Assembly: GCA_027306915.1 (NCBI GenBank)
Contig: DAHUYW010000018.1
Coordinates: 1-64,000, forward strand
Reading direction: 5' to 3'
DNA length: 64,000 nucleotides
Origin: Spirochaetales bacterium
Lineage (GTDB): Bacteria > Spirochaetota > Spirochaetia > DAHUYW01
Below the pieces are notes generated by a model. It was not told the origin of the DNA and searched no databases. It worked only from the letters and a program-made list of their open reading frames with translations. The translations under genes were made by a program, and so were the position numbers. This document shows, in pieces, positions 17,319 to 26,525 of the stretch. Within the stretch, counting starts at the first letter, position 1; each line of letters begins with the position of its first letter.

Positions 17319-17441
17319 CTAGAGTACCTGCAGCGGTACGAGAAATGCCACCATGAGGATGTTCAAGTAGTAGAAGGCGACGGCAAGGAAGCCCAGGCCG
17401 ACCACCCACCACCAGTCGCGCCCTCGGACCGGTGCATCCAT
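17319..17441 (-). pseudogene. N-terminal fragment of the DUF2232-like gene, ends at TAG
   Basis: Forty codons starting MDAPVRGRDWWWVVGL and ending in VAFLVPLQVL before a TAG. The fragment is one membrane helix plus the start of a second, in frame with the 16470-17291 gene; after the TAG the frame reads GRRGRSAVHLGSG without another stop. I read it as the severed N-terminus. A stand-alone small membrane protein is the alternative. Confidence 0.55.
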
Positions 17442-17453
17442 TCCCGAACGGTC

Positions 17454-17840
17454 CTACCTCTTCGCGTAGGGAAGAAGTGCCAGCACTCTCGCCCGCTTTA
17501 CCTCGCGAGCAAGATCACGCTGGTGTTTCGCGCAGGTCCCCGTTATGCGCCGCGGAAGAATCTTGCCCCGCTCTGTTACGAACCGGCGGAGACCGTCGGG
17601 ATTCTTGTAGTCGACGGTGACCTTCTGCGTACAGAACTTGCAGACCTTGCGGCGGAAAAAGGTCTTCCCTTTTCCGCCGCCCCCGCGATAGGAGCCGCGC
17701 CCCTCGGACTTGTCATCCCCCCCGCCGCGACGGTCGAACGACCTGTCGCGATCGCCCATCGTCGGCATGGGTCTCTTCGGTGCGGAGCCTTCGCCGTCGT
17801 CCTCTCGCTCTATAAACTCTTCGTTGTTGCTCTCGTCCAT
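17454..17840 (-). CDS. rpsR: Ribosomal protein bS18
   Basis: A 128-residue S18. The conserved part (about residues 62-128) includes [34 protein letters not shown] and [19 protein letters not shown]. It is preceded by a ~60-residue extension that is acidic and then Arg/Gly-rich ([23 protein letters not shown]), much longer than the usual 75-90 residue protein. The start at 17840 has a GGAG-type site. It lies between ssb and the DUF2232-like gene. Confidence 0.94.
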   Translation of the reverse strand: MDESNNEEFIEREDDGEGSAPKRPMPTMGDRDRSFDRRGGGDDKSEGRGSYRGGGGKGKTFFRRKVCKFCTQKVTVDYKNPDGLRRFVTERGKILPRRITGTCAKHQRDLAREVKRARVLALLPYAKR

Positions 17841-17862
17841 AACGCCCTACTCTTCCTCTTGT

Positions 17863-18276
17863 TTAGAATGGAATATCGTCCTCAAACTCGGAGGGACCGC
17901 CTTGAGGCGCCTCCTCGAAACCGCCACCTGCCTGGCCCGTTCCGCCGCCCCGGCTGCTTCCCAGGAGCTGGATGTTGTTCGCGTGAATCTCGACACGGCT
18001 GCGCGATTGACCGTCCTGCTCCCAGCGGCTCTGGCGCAGCTCGCCGTCGACTGCAACCTGCTTTCCCTTGGTGAGGTACTTCGACAAGGCCTCCGCGGTC
18101 TTCCCCCACACGACAATGTCGAAGAAATTAGCCTCGTCTACCCACTGATCGCCCTGTTTTCTTCGGCGATTGATAGCGAGCGAGAATTTGCCCACTGCGG
18201 ACCCGGAACCGGTGTACTTGAGCTCGGCATCGCGGGTCAACCTGCCGACCAAGACCACATGGTTAACGTCCGCCAT
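17863..18276 (-). CDS. ssb: Single-stranded DNA-binding protein
   Basis: A 137-residue SSB with the OB-fold start MADVNHVVLVGRLTRDAELK, IVVWGKTAEALSKYLTKGKQ and the SRVEIHANNIQLLG segment, a Gly-rich linker, and the acidic tip ending DDIPF that recruits repair and replication proteins. It sits between rpsF and rpsR in the conserved ribosomal operon. Confidence 0.95.
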   Translation of the reverse strand: MADVNHVVLVGRLTRDAELKYTGSGSAVGKFSLAINRRRKQGDQWVDEANFFDIVVWGKTAEALSKYLTKGKQVAVDGELRQSRWEQDGQSRSRVEIHANNIQLLGSSRGGGTGQAGGGFEEAPQGGPSEFEDDIPF

Positions 18277-18294
18277 AAGCCACCTCCGAAGGTC

Positions 18295-18573
18295 TTATTC
18301 CTTCTTCACGAAAAGATACTTCAAGATTCCCGAGGTGAGCTTCAAGGCGCGATCCAGCTCACCGACTTTGAGCGGGTCCATCTCGATATCATACAGAAAA
18401 TAGTGGCCGCGAGTCTGTTTGTGAATGGGATAAGCAAGGTCCCGCGCGCTCATGTCGTCCTCTTTGAGGATCTTCGCCTGAGCCTTCTCGAGCTCGACCT
18501 TGACCTGTTCCTTGGATTTCGAAAGGGTATCCTCTCCGATCGAGTAAACGACGGAGATCTCGTACTGTCGCAT
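18295..18573 (-). CDS. rpsF: Ribosomal protein bS6
   Basis: A 92-residue S6 (MRQYEISVVYSIGEDTL) with the conserved RDLAYPIHKQTRGHYFLYDI. The start at 18573 is chosen for the GAGGGAGGAG site just upstream. It is the first gene of the rpsF-ssb-rpsR operon and is driven by the promoter at 18631-18659; S6 and S18 bind each other in the ribosome. Confidence 0.95.
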   Translation of the reverse strand: MRQYEISVVYSIGEDTLSKSKEQVKVELEKAQAKILKEDDMSARDLAYPIHKQTRGHYFLYDIEMDPLKVGELDRALKLTSGILKYLFVKKE

Positions 18574-18630
18574 TGCTCCTCCCTCTGGACTTACGTCCCG
18601 GGGACCCGCCCCGGGCAAAGAGGTCGACAA

Positions 18631-18659
18631 ACGGTAGCACAAGGGATTATGATAGTCAA
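18631..18659 (-). promoter_or_regulatory. Promoter of the rpsF operon
   Basis: On the minus strand TTGACT (18659-18654), 17-bp spacer, TACCGT (18636-18631), giving a leader of about 50 nt before rpsF. Confidence 0.5.
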
Positions 18660-18714
18660 GCGCCGGTAGTGCACAGCAAGAGCGTAGCGGTGCCGGTGCG
18701 CTTGATTTTGCTAG

Positions 18715-18731
18715 GCTCACATTAAGTGAGC
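18715..18731. promoter_or_regulatory. Perfect inverted repeat, possible operator
   Basis: GCTCAC-ATTAA-GTGAGC lies between the divergent rpsF operon and the gene at 18761. It is too short and lacks a T tract for a terminator; a dimeric regulator site is more likely. Confidence 0.35.
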
Positions 18732-18760
18732 AAGACTATCTTCCGATGAGATAGACAGTC

Positions 18761-19225
18761 ATGGCGAAGATGATCTCTTATGGCGACAACCTCTTCTTCG
18801 TGGGTGAGCTCGTCCGGGTTCTTAGGGACGGGCTCCAGCTCGACCTCGATACCGCGATCTTCTCGGAAAAGATCGTGGAGCAGATCCTGTTCGTAGACCA
18901 TACCCTGACGAAGCTCTACACGGCCCTGAAGGGCAACCCACTTCTCGTCGATCGCCCCGAGCACCTCAAGAGCCTGATGCGAACCGCGAAGCTTATGGCG
19001 GATCTCCTTGAAGGCCTTCTGAGTGGGCGATTCGCCCTTTCGGAGGAGCTGCGCCCTCTCTTTCCGAAGCTCACCGACATGCGAGACGAGAAGCGCCGCA
19101 CGGTGCAAGAGGTACAGGCGATTCTTGCTCAAAGCGACTCAAGCGAATCCGGCGACATGATATCGCCGGCCGAGTACGAGTTTCTGCTCATGGACGGCGG
19201 CAACGATCAGCAGCGCGCGCCGTAG
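18761..19225 (+). CDS. Hypothetical conserved-looking helical protein
   Basis: A 154-residue, mostly alpha-helical protein without signal peptide or membrane helix (MAKMISYGDNLFFVGELVRV; helices with LMADLLEGLLSGRF and ELRPLFPKLTDMRDEKRRT). The C-terminus ends in an acidic segment and NDQQRAP. No family recognised. It is divergent from the rpsF operon and followed by a strong hairpin. Good codon pattern and length argue that it is real. Confidence 0.7.
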   Translation: MAKMISYGDNLFFVGELVRVLRDGLQLDLDTAIFSEKIVEQILFVDHTLTKLYTALKGNPLLVDRPEHLKSLMRTAKLMADLLEGLLSGRFALSEELRPLFPKLTDMRDEKRRTVQEVQAILAQSDSSESGDMISPAEYEFLLMDGGNDQQRAP

Positions 19226-19269
19226 ACGCGCATCCCGCTGCTGACTGTCGGGCTCCGGCTCCTTCGACC

Positions 19270-19298
19270 GCCTGAGGCGACTCTTTCCTGCCTCAGGC
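19270..19298. terminator. Bidirectional hairpin between convergent genes
   Basis: GCCTGAGGC (19270-19278) and GCCTCAGGC (19290-19298) form a perfect 9-bp stem with an 11-nt loop. It overlaps the last codons of the HAD gene. Confidence 0.55.
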
Positions 19299-20024
19299 AA
19301 ACCGCGCAAGCAACGCTGCGAAGCCCTCCTCGTCAATGATGTCAATGCTTCGCTGGGTCAGCCATTCCGGCTTTACGTAGCCCCACGAGGCGAGCAAGCC
19401 GCGAATGCGAGGGTCCTTGATACGGGTCAAGTGATCGATCTGGTCGTCAACAAGGATCCCTTCCTCCCTTCCCTCCCGGTCCAGGCAGGCGCGAAGATAG
19501 CCCTCCTTCACTTCCGTCCCTGAGCAGTAGATCCGCTCCAGCGGCCAGGCGAGCCCCCATGAGCGCAGGATCTCGAGGATATAGTCAGAGCGTTTCGTCG
19601 AGATGACGTGAACATGGGGGTTCGATGCGACCCCCTTTAGCGCCGGGAGGATCGCAGAAAACGGCGGGTTGAGCGCCAGCCAGTAGGGGCGGTGTTTGTC
19701 GAGGAGCTCGCGCCGCACCTCATAGAAAAGGCGGTCGTAGTCTGCCATTCGTCGCTCGCCCATCCGCGCGACCTGGGCGTCGAAATCCTGTTGGCAGCTG
19801 AGCCTGATGCCGTTTCGAACGCAGTGCTGCAGAACAAGGTAGTCCGCCCCCCGTCGAATGAAGGGCCGATAGCCGTCAAAAACCCTGCGCTCGGCGAGGG
19901 AGATCGCCTTTGGCTGCTCTGCGCTCCGGTAGAAGGCGAGCCAGGAGCTTACGTAGCACTCGTTTATCGAGTCACAAAGCACGCCGTCGAAGTCGAGGAA
20001 GAGCATTTGCCTTGATTTTTCCAT
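19293..20024 (-). CDS. HAD-superfamily hydrolase
   Basis: A 243-residue HAD phosphatase. Motif I is FLDFDGVLCDS (nucleophile Asp at ~10), motif II HVISTKRSDYI, and motif IV GILVDDQIDHL. Substrate unknown; a sugar phosphate or nucleotide is typical. The ATG at 20024 has no Shine-Dalgarno site, and a perfect TATAAT (20038-20033) ends 8 nt before it, so the mRNA may be nearly leaderless. It is divergent from the glucokinase gene. Confidence 0.8.
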   Translation of the reverse strand: MEKSRQMLFLDFDGVLCDSINECYVSSWLAFYRSAEQPKAISLAERRVFDGYRPFIRRGADYLVLQHCVRNGIRLSCQQDFDAQVARMGERRMADYDRLFYEVRRELLDKHRPYWLALNPPFSAILPALKGVASNPHVHVISTKRSDYILEILRSWGLAWPLERIYCSGTEVKEGYLRACLDREGREEGILVDDQIDHLTRIKDPRIRGLLASWGYVKPEWLTQRSIDIIDEEGFAALLARFA

Positions 20025-20032
20025 GGCGGCGT

Positions 20033-20038
20033 ATTATA
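20033..20038 (-). promoter_or_regulatory. -10 box TATAAT close to the HAD start codon
   Basis: TATAAT on the minus strand, 8 nt before ATG 20024. The -35 region (TACAAC about 18 bp upstream) is weak. The geometry leaves about 2 nt of leader. Confidence 0.4.
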
Positions 20039-20087
20039 AACGTATTCGGCATGTTCGTTGTACTACCTCGCATCCAACGGAACCATC

Positions 20088-21152
20088 ATGAAAAAAACGT
20101 GGCTAACGCGGGAGACTGACTTCGAAAGGTTCATCCTGACAGGGGATGCCGGGGGAACCCACACCAGCCTTGCCCTCTTCGGTAACACCGCGCGCACCTT
20201 CACGATGCTCCTCAAGTGCGACTTTCTGACGAAAGAGATCACCTCGTTCCTCGATCCGGTGAGCGAGATCCTTGCCGAGGCTGCGAGCGCGAGCCCCGCC
20301 CTGGTCCCGACGGTCTGCTGCGTGAGCAGCGCCGGCCCGGTCATTGACAATGTCTGCAAGCTGACCAATGCGAGCTGGGCCGTAGACGGAAACGCCATAG
20401 AGAGGCGTTTTGGCTTTCGGGCGCTCGCGGTCAATGACTTCCTCGCTCTCAGCTACGGTATGCCGCTTCTCGATGTCGACAACCCCGAACAGATCACCAA
20501 GGTCCCGCATACCGACGGCGCCTGCCCAATACCTGCAGGCGAGCGCCTCTCCGTGGTCGGCGCAGGGACGGGGCTAGGAACCGGGTTTCTCATGGAGGTC
20601 GGGGGACGCTACTTCGCGGTTCCTTCGGAGGGGGGACATTCAGATTTCGCCGCTTCTGACGACGAGACTGTCGAGCTCATGCGATTCTTGCGACCTCGGT
20701 TCGGCATCGTCCCGGGAACCGAAGAGCTCGTCTCAGGCCGCGGTATTGCCCACATCTACCACTTCTACAAGGAGCGCGGCATGGCGATTCGCGGCATCCT
20801 CGCGGAGATCGACCGTGCTCCCGATGATCAGAAGCCTGCGCTCATCTCGGCCCATGTGAAGGACTCCCCGGACTGCCGCTCGATGATGCGCCTCTTTGTC
20901 CGCAACTACGCGCGCTATGCAGCCCGGGCCGCGCTCATGTATATACCGACACGCGGCCTCTTCCTCGCAGGGGGTATAGTCGAGAAGAATGAGAGCCTCT
21001 TCCTCGAGGATCACCTCTTTACTAGCTCCTTCGAGCAGAACTACAAAGAGAACATCCATGAGGTGCTGAAGAGCATTCCCATCTTCATCGTTCGAGACTA
21101 CGCGACCTCGCACTACGGCGCGGCAAATGCGGCTTACTCGCTCTTGCTGTAG
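20088..21152 (+). CDS. glk: Glucokinase (Glk family)
   Basis: About 354 residues of the bacterial Glk type, which phosphorylates glucose to glucose 6-phosphate with ATP. Seen: the phosphate loop LTGDAGGTHTSLALFG, ASWAVDGN, LAVNDFLALSYG, LSVVGAGTGLGTGFL and SEGGHSDFA with the catalytic region. The start at 20088 (MKKTWLTRETD) is preferred; an upstream in-frame TTG exists. It is followed 21 nt later by the uridylyltransferase gene, linking glucose phosphorylation with UDP-glucose supply. Confidence 0.87.
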   Translation: MKKTWLTRETDFERFILTGDAGGTHTSLALFGNTARTFTMLLKCDFLTKEITSFLDPVSEILAEAASASPALVPTVCCVSSAGPVIDNVCKLTNASWAVDGNAIERRFGFRALAVNDFLALSYGMPLLDVDNPEQITKVPHTDGACPIPAGERLSVVGAGTGLGTGFLMEVGGRYFAVPSEGGHSDFAASDDETVELMRFLRPRFGIVPGTEELVSGRGIAHIYHFYKERGMAIRGILAEIDRAPDDQKPALISAHVKDSPDCRSMMRLFVRNYARYAARAALMYIPTRGLFLAGGIVEKNESLFLEDHLFTSSFEQNYKENIHEVLKSIPIFIVRDYATSHYGAANAAYSLLL

Positions 21153-21173
21153 AGCGCGGCATAGAGAGGACTG

Positions 21174-22751
21174 ATGGCGGAACCCGAGAAGCTCGACGTG
21201 GAGCTTGCGCGCGAGCTCGAACGAAACGGCATCGATGCAACGCTCACGCTGAAAATCCTCGCCAATTACAACGCCGGCCGCTACGATTCGGTGCAGCCCG
21301 TGCTGGTAAGCGACCTTCCGGTCATCGACGGTGAGACGATTCTTGATCTGAGCGGCGAGTATTCCTGGACCATGCCCCTCGAAAAAGCGAAGGCTTCCCT
21401 TGCGCGCTTCCCGGAGCTTCCCCTTTCCGCAGAGGACTTTGGCCGGCCCGCGGGAGAGCGGATCACCTTCACGCGCCGCGGGCTTACGCAGCTCGGCCTG
21501 CGCCTTCTTCCCCTCGTCGGCTTCGGAATCCTCAACGGAGGCTCGGCGACCAGCTACGCCGACTACAAAAGGAACAGCGCATTCGGAGCGAAGATACTCG
21601 AGATCAGCGGACCCCTCTTCGAGCGGATGGCCGATCTGTCGCGCGGGAGAGCCAAGGGCCTTACGCCCGCTTTCCTCCAACCCGACGGCTCTCCGGGAGC
21701 AAGCTACATCGAGCTCAAGATGCGATCGCTGCTCATCCAGGTCCTGCAGCACCAACAGTCCACAGGCGATCGGGCTCCCGTGCTCTTCCCTCTGTTTCAG
21801 ATGACGAGCATGAACAACACCGAGGAGGTAATCGAGGCTTACCGCGTCTATCGCGCGAGCCCCTTGCTCTCGGAGCTTATCGATGCGACCGGCGTCGACA
21901 TGACCCGGGTGGAAACCGGTATTCAACCGCTCATCGCAGCCTACACCCATTCCAGATACGGCCGCCCAAAGCGACTCTTCACCGAGGCCTACGGGAAACA
22001 GGGCGCGGTACTTCCGCTTCCCGGCGGACACGGCCAGAACTTCACGGTCCTCCGCGACATCTATCGCAGCCTCCACGCATCGGGCAAGCGCTTCGTCCAG
22101 CTCGGGAATGTCGACAACCTCGGCAATACCCTCGACCTTGCCGAGCTCGCCCTGCTAGCCCTGAGCGGCAAGCAGGCGGGTTTCGATTTCGCCTTCAAGA
22201 CCCCCATCGACGTCAAGGGAGGGATCCTTGTCGTCGATCAACGCAACCGTCTCGATTGTGCGGATATCGGCCCCGCCATTTCCCACGAAGAAGTGCATCA
22301 TGCCGAATCGCTCGGGAAAGACATTCTCTTCAATTGTGCGACCGGTCTGTTCAATCTCGACTATCTGACTCAAAACATCGACAACATCATCGACAACCTT
22401 CCCATGCGCTGGAGCGATCAGGACAAGGATGCCGGGCACTACTCCCAGGCGGAGCAGGTCACCTGGGAGATTATCGGGATGCTCGACGACTTCTTTATTT
22501 TCGGAGTCAGGAAGACCGAGCGCTTCCTTGCGGCGAAGCTCCTCCTCGAATGTCTGATGACGAGCGGCATCGGGCTCGACAGGCCCGACTACCCGACAGA
22601 CCCTGTCGAAGCTCGAAGCCCGAGACACATCGCCGAACAGCTCAACGAAGGCTTGGTGGGTCGGTTGCAGACGGTGTACGGGATGGAGAGAGCGGCAGGG
22701 AGATGGGAGCCGAAACCGGTCGCGCGCCTCATCAAGGAGATGTTGTTGTGA
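21174..22751 (+). CDS. UTP--glucose-1-phosphate uridylyltransferase-like (UDPGP family)
   Basis: A 525-residue protein of the eukaryotic-type UDPGP/UAGPase fold. The nucleotide-binding loop appears as [20 protein letters not shown] (usually LNGGLGT..K), the sugar-binding part as [18 protein letters not shown], and the metal/phosphate region as [15 protein letters not shown]. It should make a UDP-sugar from UTP and a hexose 1-phosphate; glucose 1-phosphate is likely given the preceding glk, but UDP-N-acetylglucosamine is possible. It starts after GAGGA and overlaps hisI by 4 nt. Confidence 0.8.
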   Translation: MAEPEKLDVELARELERNGIDATLTLKILANYNAGRYDSVQPVLVSDLPVIDGETILDLSGEYSWTMPLEKAKASLARFPELPLSAEDFGRPAGERITFTRRGLTQLGLRLLPLVGFGILNGGSATSYADYKRNSAFGAKILEISGPLFERMADLSRGRAKGLTPAFLQPDGSPGASYIELKMRSLLIQVLQHQQSTGDRAPVLFPLFQMTSMNNTEEVIEAYRVYRASPLLSELIDATGVDMTRVETGIQPLIAAYTHSRYGRPKRLFTEAYGKQGAVLPLPGGHGQNFTVLRDIYRSLHASGKRFVQLGNVDNLGNTLDLAELALLALSGKQAGFDFAFKTPIDVKGGILVVDQRNRLDCADIGPAISHEEVHHAESLGKDILFNCATGLFNLDYLTQNIDNIIDNLPMRWSDQDKDAGHYSQAEQVTWEIIGMLDDFFIFGVRKTERFLAAKLLLECLMTSGIGLDRPDYPTDPVEARSPRHIAEQLNEGLVGRLQTVYGMERAAGRWEPKPVARLIKEMLL

Positions 22752-23194
22752 GGATACCGCAGCTCGATTTCGCAAAGCTAGGGGGAATCGTTCCCGTAGT
22801 AGTCCAGGACGCCGCGAGCGGCGAGGTTCTCATGCAGGCCTTCCTGAACCAGGAGGCGTGGGAATTGACCGTGCGGGAGGGGCTCGCGTACTACTACAGC
22901 CGATCGAGGAAGCGCATCTGGAAGAAGGGCGAGCGCTCTGGCAACATCCAGCATGTCGAAGAGGTCTGGATCGACTGCGACGACGACTCCGTGCTGCTCA
23001 AGGTGCGCCAGGAGGGGGGTGCGGCATGCCATACCGGCTACCGCAGCTGCTTTCACCGCCGCGTCGACTCTGACGGCATCACGATCGTCGGCAAGCCGCT
23101 CTTCGATCCTCAGAAGGTTTACGGAACCGGCGCAGAGAGCGAGGAGATCGAAGCAAAGGGGGGGACGCCCCCTATCGGCGCGGCGCCCCTTTGA
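22748..23194 (+). CDS. hisI: Phosphoribosyl-AMP cyclohydrolase
   Basis: A 148-residue HisI (third step of histidine synthesis) without a fused HisE domain. Seen: [36 protein letters not shown] with the metal-binding Asp cluster, and [10 protein letters not shown] with zinc Cys residues. GTG 22748 overlaps the stop of the upstream gene (GTGA). It is the only histidine gene visible, apparently placed in a sugar-nucleotide transcript. Its 3' end overlaps uxaE on the other strand by 23 bp. Confidence 0.92.
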   Translation: MRIPQLDFAKLGGIVPVVVQDAASGEVLMQAFLNQEAWELTVREGLAYYYSRSRKRIWKKGERSGNIQHVEEVWIDCDDDSVLLKVRQEGGAACHTGYRSCFHRRVDSDGITIVGKPLFDPQKVYGTGAESEEIEAKGGTPPIGAAPL

Positions 23195-24734
23195 GCTTCG
23201 GTGCTCCGAGGAGCGCAATGTGCTTCTCGATGTGCTGCTGCACCGCATCGTAGTGAAGCTCTTCGAAGCGTCTTAAGGTCGCAAAGAACTCCTCGCGAAT
23301 CTCTGCGTCGTTCAGCAGCCCTCCATAGGTGATGTGGAGGAGCTGGCGTGAGTTGGGCTCGCTCACGAACTCCTCCAGGCGACCATCGGGCACCTCGGCC
23401 GCCGGTCGGATCGCCTTCAGGTCGGTCGTCACGTGGTAGAGCTTCGTGGCCTCCGGGAAATAGCCAAACGCCTTCGCGAGCATCTTGCGAAAGAGCGCCG
23501 GGTTGGTGCGCGCGATGACCTCGACCGCGACCAGCCAGCTCGTACCTGCGGTCTTCAGGTGGAGACGCATCCCCGTGTGCGTGCCGATCGCAGGATAGAC
23601 CGAGAACTTGTCGCTTCCCGAGTGAATCGAGATCTTGTAGCCTCCGTAGGCCCGCGCGATGTCGCAGTGGACGACGAACTGCCTCTCGAACTCCGCTACG
23701 TCCCCGATGTAGTCGATACCCTTCTGAAACTCCCCGATGAAGCGCGGCGCGAGCGAGTTGACCGCGACCCCGCGTCGCTCGAGCTCGCTCGCGATGAACA
23801 GGTGATGAGCCGGGAGGGTCGGCGTGGTCGTTTCGTCAATGCTGATCTCCAGATCGTAGCCGTTCGGCCTTCGCTCCTTCAGATGTCGGTCAACCTCGCG
23901 GGAAAAGTCGAGGGCGCGGGAGTACATGAGCGCACATCGCTTCACCTCCGTGCGATCGAAGACGATGGTCGAGTTGGCAAGCCGGAAGGTCCGGTCGGCG
24001 TAGCGACCGAGAAGCGCGGGCCCGGCGCTCTCGTCGAGGCGTTCAAACTCCGTGTCGATCTTCGAGGCGCTCCAGCTTGCGGGCTGAGGGTGCATGACCT
24101 CCGTAAGATCGAGGGTGATCATCGGCATCTTTGCCTCGAGCGCGACGTCGATGTCCTTCAAGGTCTTCAGGTGATCACCATCCGCTCCGTAGCCGCGCTC
24201 GAATCCCTCTTGGAAGACAAGGAAGGTTACGTCGGCTACCACGCCTCGGAAATCCCGTTTCGTCAGGGTGAGCTCGCGAATCGACTGCTGCGCGAGGACC
24301 GGCGAGACATCGTAGGGAAGCGCCGCCCGGATGTGACCGGGGGTCGCGAGACCGAGACGATCCCCGCAGCCGATGGTGGTGGTTCGGTCGCGAAGGGAGA
24401 CCGGCGCAGTGAAAGGAAAGACCCCGTGGAGAATCTCGGCGTTATCCTTGGAAAGGTCGCCGCAGAACAGATGGATTCCTCCGGAGCGGTTTGCCGCCCC
24501 GTCGAACTCGCTCTTGAAGGACTTCTCGGAGGCAAGGAAGAGATTCTTCTTCCCGTCTACCGCAGCAACGAAATAGAGAATCTTGTCGCGGAGGTACAGC
24601 GAGCGCCTGAAGATCCGCACCCCCGACCCCTCGAGGTAGGGACGCCGGTCAACCTTCACCTCTTCCAAAGCCGTCTGGTCCATTCCGAGGAGCCCCTCGT
24701 CCTTGACTAGCTGCGCAACACTTTCCATTGGCAT
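23172..24734 (-). CDS. uxaE: Tagaturonate epimerase
   Basis: A 520-residue UxaE, which converts D-tagaturonate to D-fructuronate (C4 epimerisation) and so feeds galacturonate into the fructuronate branch. It matches the Thermotoga enzyme as I remember it: [78 protein letters not shown] and [18 protein letters not shown] few residues are added at both ends. It lies 14 nt after the SDR gene and in the same transcript as the DeoR regulator. Confidence 0.9.
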   Translation of the reverse strand: MPMESVAQLVKDEGLLGMDQTALEEVKVDRRPYLEGSGVRIFRRSLYLRDKILYFVAAVDGKKNLFLASEKSFKSEFDGAANRSGGIHLFCGDLSKDNAEILHGVFPFTAPVSLRDRTTTIGCGDRLGLATPGHIRAALPYDVSPVLAQQSIRELTLTKRDFRGVVADVTFLVFQEGFERGYGADGDHLKTLKDIDVALEAKMPMITLDLTEVMHPQPASWSASKIDTEFERLDESAGPALLGRYADRTFRLANSTIVFDRTEVKRCALMYSRALDFSREVDRHLKERRPNGYDLEISIDETTTPTLPAHHLFIASELERRGVAVNSLAPRFIGEFQKGIDYIGDVAEFERQFVVHCDIARAYGGYKISIHSGSDKFSVYPAIGTHTGMRLHLKTAGTSWLVAVEVIARTNPALFRKMLAKAFGYFPEATKLYHVTTDLKAIRPAAEVPDGRLEEFVSEPNSRQLLHITYGGLLNDAEIREEFFATLRRFEELHYDAVQQHIEKHIALLGAPKLKGAPRR

Positions 24735-24748
24735 TACGAATCCTCCGC

Positions 24749-25564
24749 CTAGATGTTATCGACGAGAAAGCCGCCGTCGACCGGAAGGCTTGTCCCGGTG
24801 ACGAATCCGGATGCCCGCTCGCTCGCGAGAAAGAGAAGCGCTCCTGCAAGCTCCGCTACCTCGCCGAAACGTTGAAGAGGGGTGCGGCTCACGATCGAGC
24901 GACCCCGATCGGTGAGGTTTCCCTCCTTGTCGAGAAGCAAGTCGCGATTCTGCTTCCCGATAAAGAAGCCGGGAGCGAGGGCATTGACCCGGATCCCGTG
25001 GGGAGCGAGCTCCTTTGCGGTCGCCATCGTGAGATTGAGAGTCGCCGCCTTCGCAGCATCGTAGCCCCAAATTCCCGATAATGGAATGTAGGAAGCCATC
25101 GAGCAGAGGTTGATGATGTTTCCCTTCGCCTTCCGCGAGACCCATCGTCCGGCCACCACTTTGGTCGGCACCACAAGCCCGCCAAGGAGGTTCAGGCGAA
25201 TCACGCTCTCGAACTGGTCGAGGTCGATGTCGAGAAACGAGCCGCGCCCCCGATTCCCGCCTGCGCAGTTGACGAGGATGTCGACCGCTCCGAACCGCCG
25301 CTCGGCAGCCTCGAGCACCCTGGCGATGTCGCCCTGCGACGTGGCGTCCGCCTCGAGCGGCTGAACGCGATCGCTCGCTCCCGCGATCGAGGCGGCGAGC
25401 CGTTCCGCCGCGCGGTCGCTGTTCGACTGCTTGTGATCCCACAGACTCACGTTGGCCCCTGCGGCGAGCAGAGCCTCGGCGAGGGCACCCGCTATCACTC
25501 CGCCGGCGCCGGTGAGCGCGGCGGTCTTTCCGGCTAATCCGTACAGCTCTTCCAAGTAGCTCAT
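24749..25564 (-). CDS. SDR-type fructuronate reductase / mannonate oxidoreductase
   Basis: A 271-residue short-chain dehydrogenase: cofactor loop TGAGGVIAG at 18-26, NCAGGN at 99-104, catalytic S155, Y168 and K172. The C-terminal segment APGFFIGKQNRDLLLDKEGN followed by RTPLQRFGEVAELAGAL is characteristic of SDR-type D-mannonate oxidoreductases (B. subtilis UxuB type), which reduce fructuronate to mannonate with NADH. The neighbour uxaE supplies fructuronate. Gluconate 5-dehydrogenase is the main alternative. It starts 2 nt after the DeoR gene. Confidence 0.85.
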   Translation of the reverse strand: MSYLEELYGLAGKTAALTGAGGVIAGALAEALLAAGANVSLWDHKQSNSDRAAERLAASIAGASDRVQPLEADATSQGDIARVLEAAERRFGAVDILVNCAGGNRGRGSFLDIDLDQFESVIRLNLLGGLVVPTKVVAGRWVSRKAKGNIINLCSMASYIPLSGIWGYDAAKAATLNLTMATAKELAPHGIRVNALAPGFFIGKQNRDLLLDKEGNLTDRGRSIVSRTPLQRFGEVAELAGALLFLASERASGFVTGTSLPVDGGFLVDNI

Positions 25565-25566
25565 TT

Positions 25567-26328
25567 TCAGTCACTCCTCGCGGCGATCACTTCGATCCCC
25601 ATCTCTTGCAGCCCGTCCATCCCCGCAACCCACCGGTCGGTGATCAGGATGTCGACCTCGCTCGCTCGCGCAAATACCGAGAAAGCGTCCCTCCCGAACT
25701 TGCTTGCGTCGGCGACAATGATGCGCCGCTTCGACGCCTGAAGCGCCTTGGCTTTGAGCTCCGACTCGATGATGTTCTGGGAGGAGAAGACTCCGCCTCC
25801 CGAAAAACCGGTAGCGCCAACGAAGCAGGTCTCGATCTGAAAGTTCGCAAGGGTCTTCATGGCCATCGGACCGATGAAGGAGCCCGCCTCCTTGCGATAG
25901 CTCCCCCCGACCGAGAACAGGGAAATCCCCGGTGCGTCGGCGAGAACTGTCATCACATCGAGGGAGTTGGTGACGACACGCAGGCTCATTTCGCTCAAGG
26001 TCTGCGCGATGAGCATGCACGTACTCCCTGAATCGAGGTAGATCGTGTCGTCCTCATGAACGAACTCTCGCGCCTTGGCTGCGATCGCTCTCTTCTCCTC
26101 GCGGTTCTCCTCGCGGCGCATCAGGATGTTCCGCAGCTGGGCGCGATCCTCCGCGAGCCGCGCTCCCCCCCGCGTACGAATGATACTCCCCATCTCCTCG
26201 AGAAGGGCCAGGTCCTTGCGAATGGTCACCTCCGACACTTCGAGCCGCTCGGTAAGCTCCTGAACTGAAACCGTCCTTAAGCGGGAGATGATCTTCAGGA
26301 TCTCGTCATGGCGAGGTATATGAGACAA
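25567..26328 (-). CDS. DeoR-family transcriptional regulator
   Basis: A 253-residue DeoR-type repressor. The N-terminal helix-turn-helix is VSVQELTERLEVSEVTIRKD, followed by the sugar-phosphate sensing domain (TIYLDSGSTCMLIAQTL, VTNSLDVMTVLA, GGSYRKEAGSFIGPMA). It is first in the deoR-SDR-uxaE transcript and faces the divergent HAD-larA-gnd transcript, so it probably controls both through the 197-bp intergenic region. The effector would be a phosphorylated sugar or sugar acid of this pathway. Confidence 0.9.
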   Translation of the reverse strand: MSHIPRHDEILKIISRLRTVSVQELTERLEVSEVTIRKDLALLEEMGSIIRTRGGARLAEDRAQLRNILMRREENREEKRAIAAKAREFVHEDDTIYLDSGSTCMLIAQTLSEMSLRVVTNSLDVMTVLADAPGISLFSVGGSYRKEAGSFIGPMAMKTLANFQIETCFVGATGFSGGGVFSSQNIIESELKAKALQASKRRIIVADASKFGRDAFSVFARASEVDILITDRWVAGMDGLQEMGIEVIAARSD

Positions 26329-26352
26329 GACTTCCGTTTCCTTTCGGTCGGA

Positions 26353-26382
26353 AGAATATTGCGAAAACGATCACGCTGTCAA
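26353..26382 (-). promoter_or_regulatory. Promoter of the deoR-SDR-uxaE transcript
   Basis: On the minus strand TTGACA (26382-26377), 18-bp spacer, TATTCT (26358-26353), about 25 bp before the deoR start. Confidence 0.55.
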
Positions 26383-26457
26383 CAGAAAAAGAGGGTCCGC
26401 ATCCTGTCGGTGCGTCCACCCGTCTCGTCGGAGGGGGGGTCGCATCCACTCCTCGGC

Positions 26458-26486
26458 TTGACTCGCTGTGCAGGCGCAGGTATCTT
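26458..26486 (+). promoter_or_regulatory. Promoter of the HAD-larA-gnd transcript
   Basis: TTGACT (26458-26463), 17-bp spacer, TATCTT (26481-26486), 40 bp before GTG 26526. A GGAAAGAGA Shine-Dalgarno region lies in the leader. Confidence 0.55.
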
Positions 26487-26525
26487 TTCGATTGGCATTG
26501 ACCACCGAAACCAAAGGAAAGAGAA

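Noticed and set aside
20733..22076. A 447-codon minus-strand frame across glk and the uridylyltransferase gene
   Set aside because: Both plus-strand genes carry clear family motifs; the antisense product has low-complexity charged sequence.
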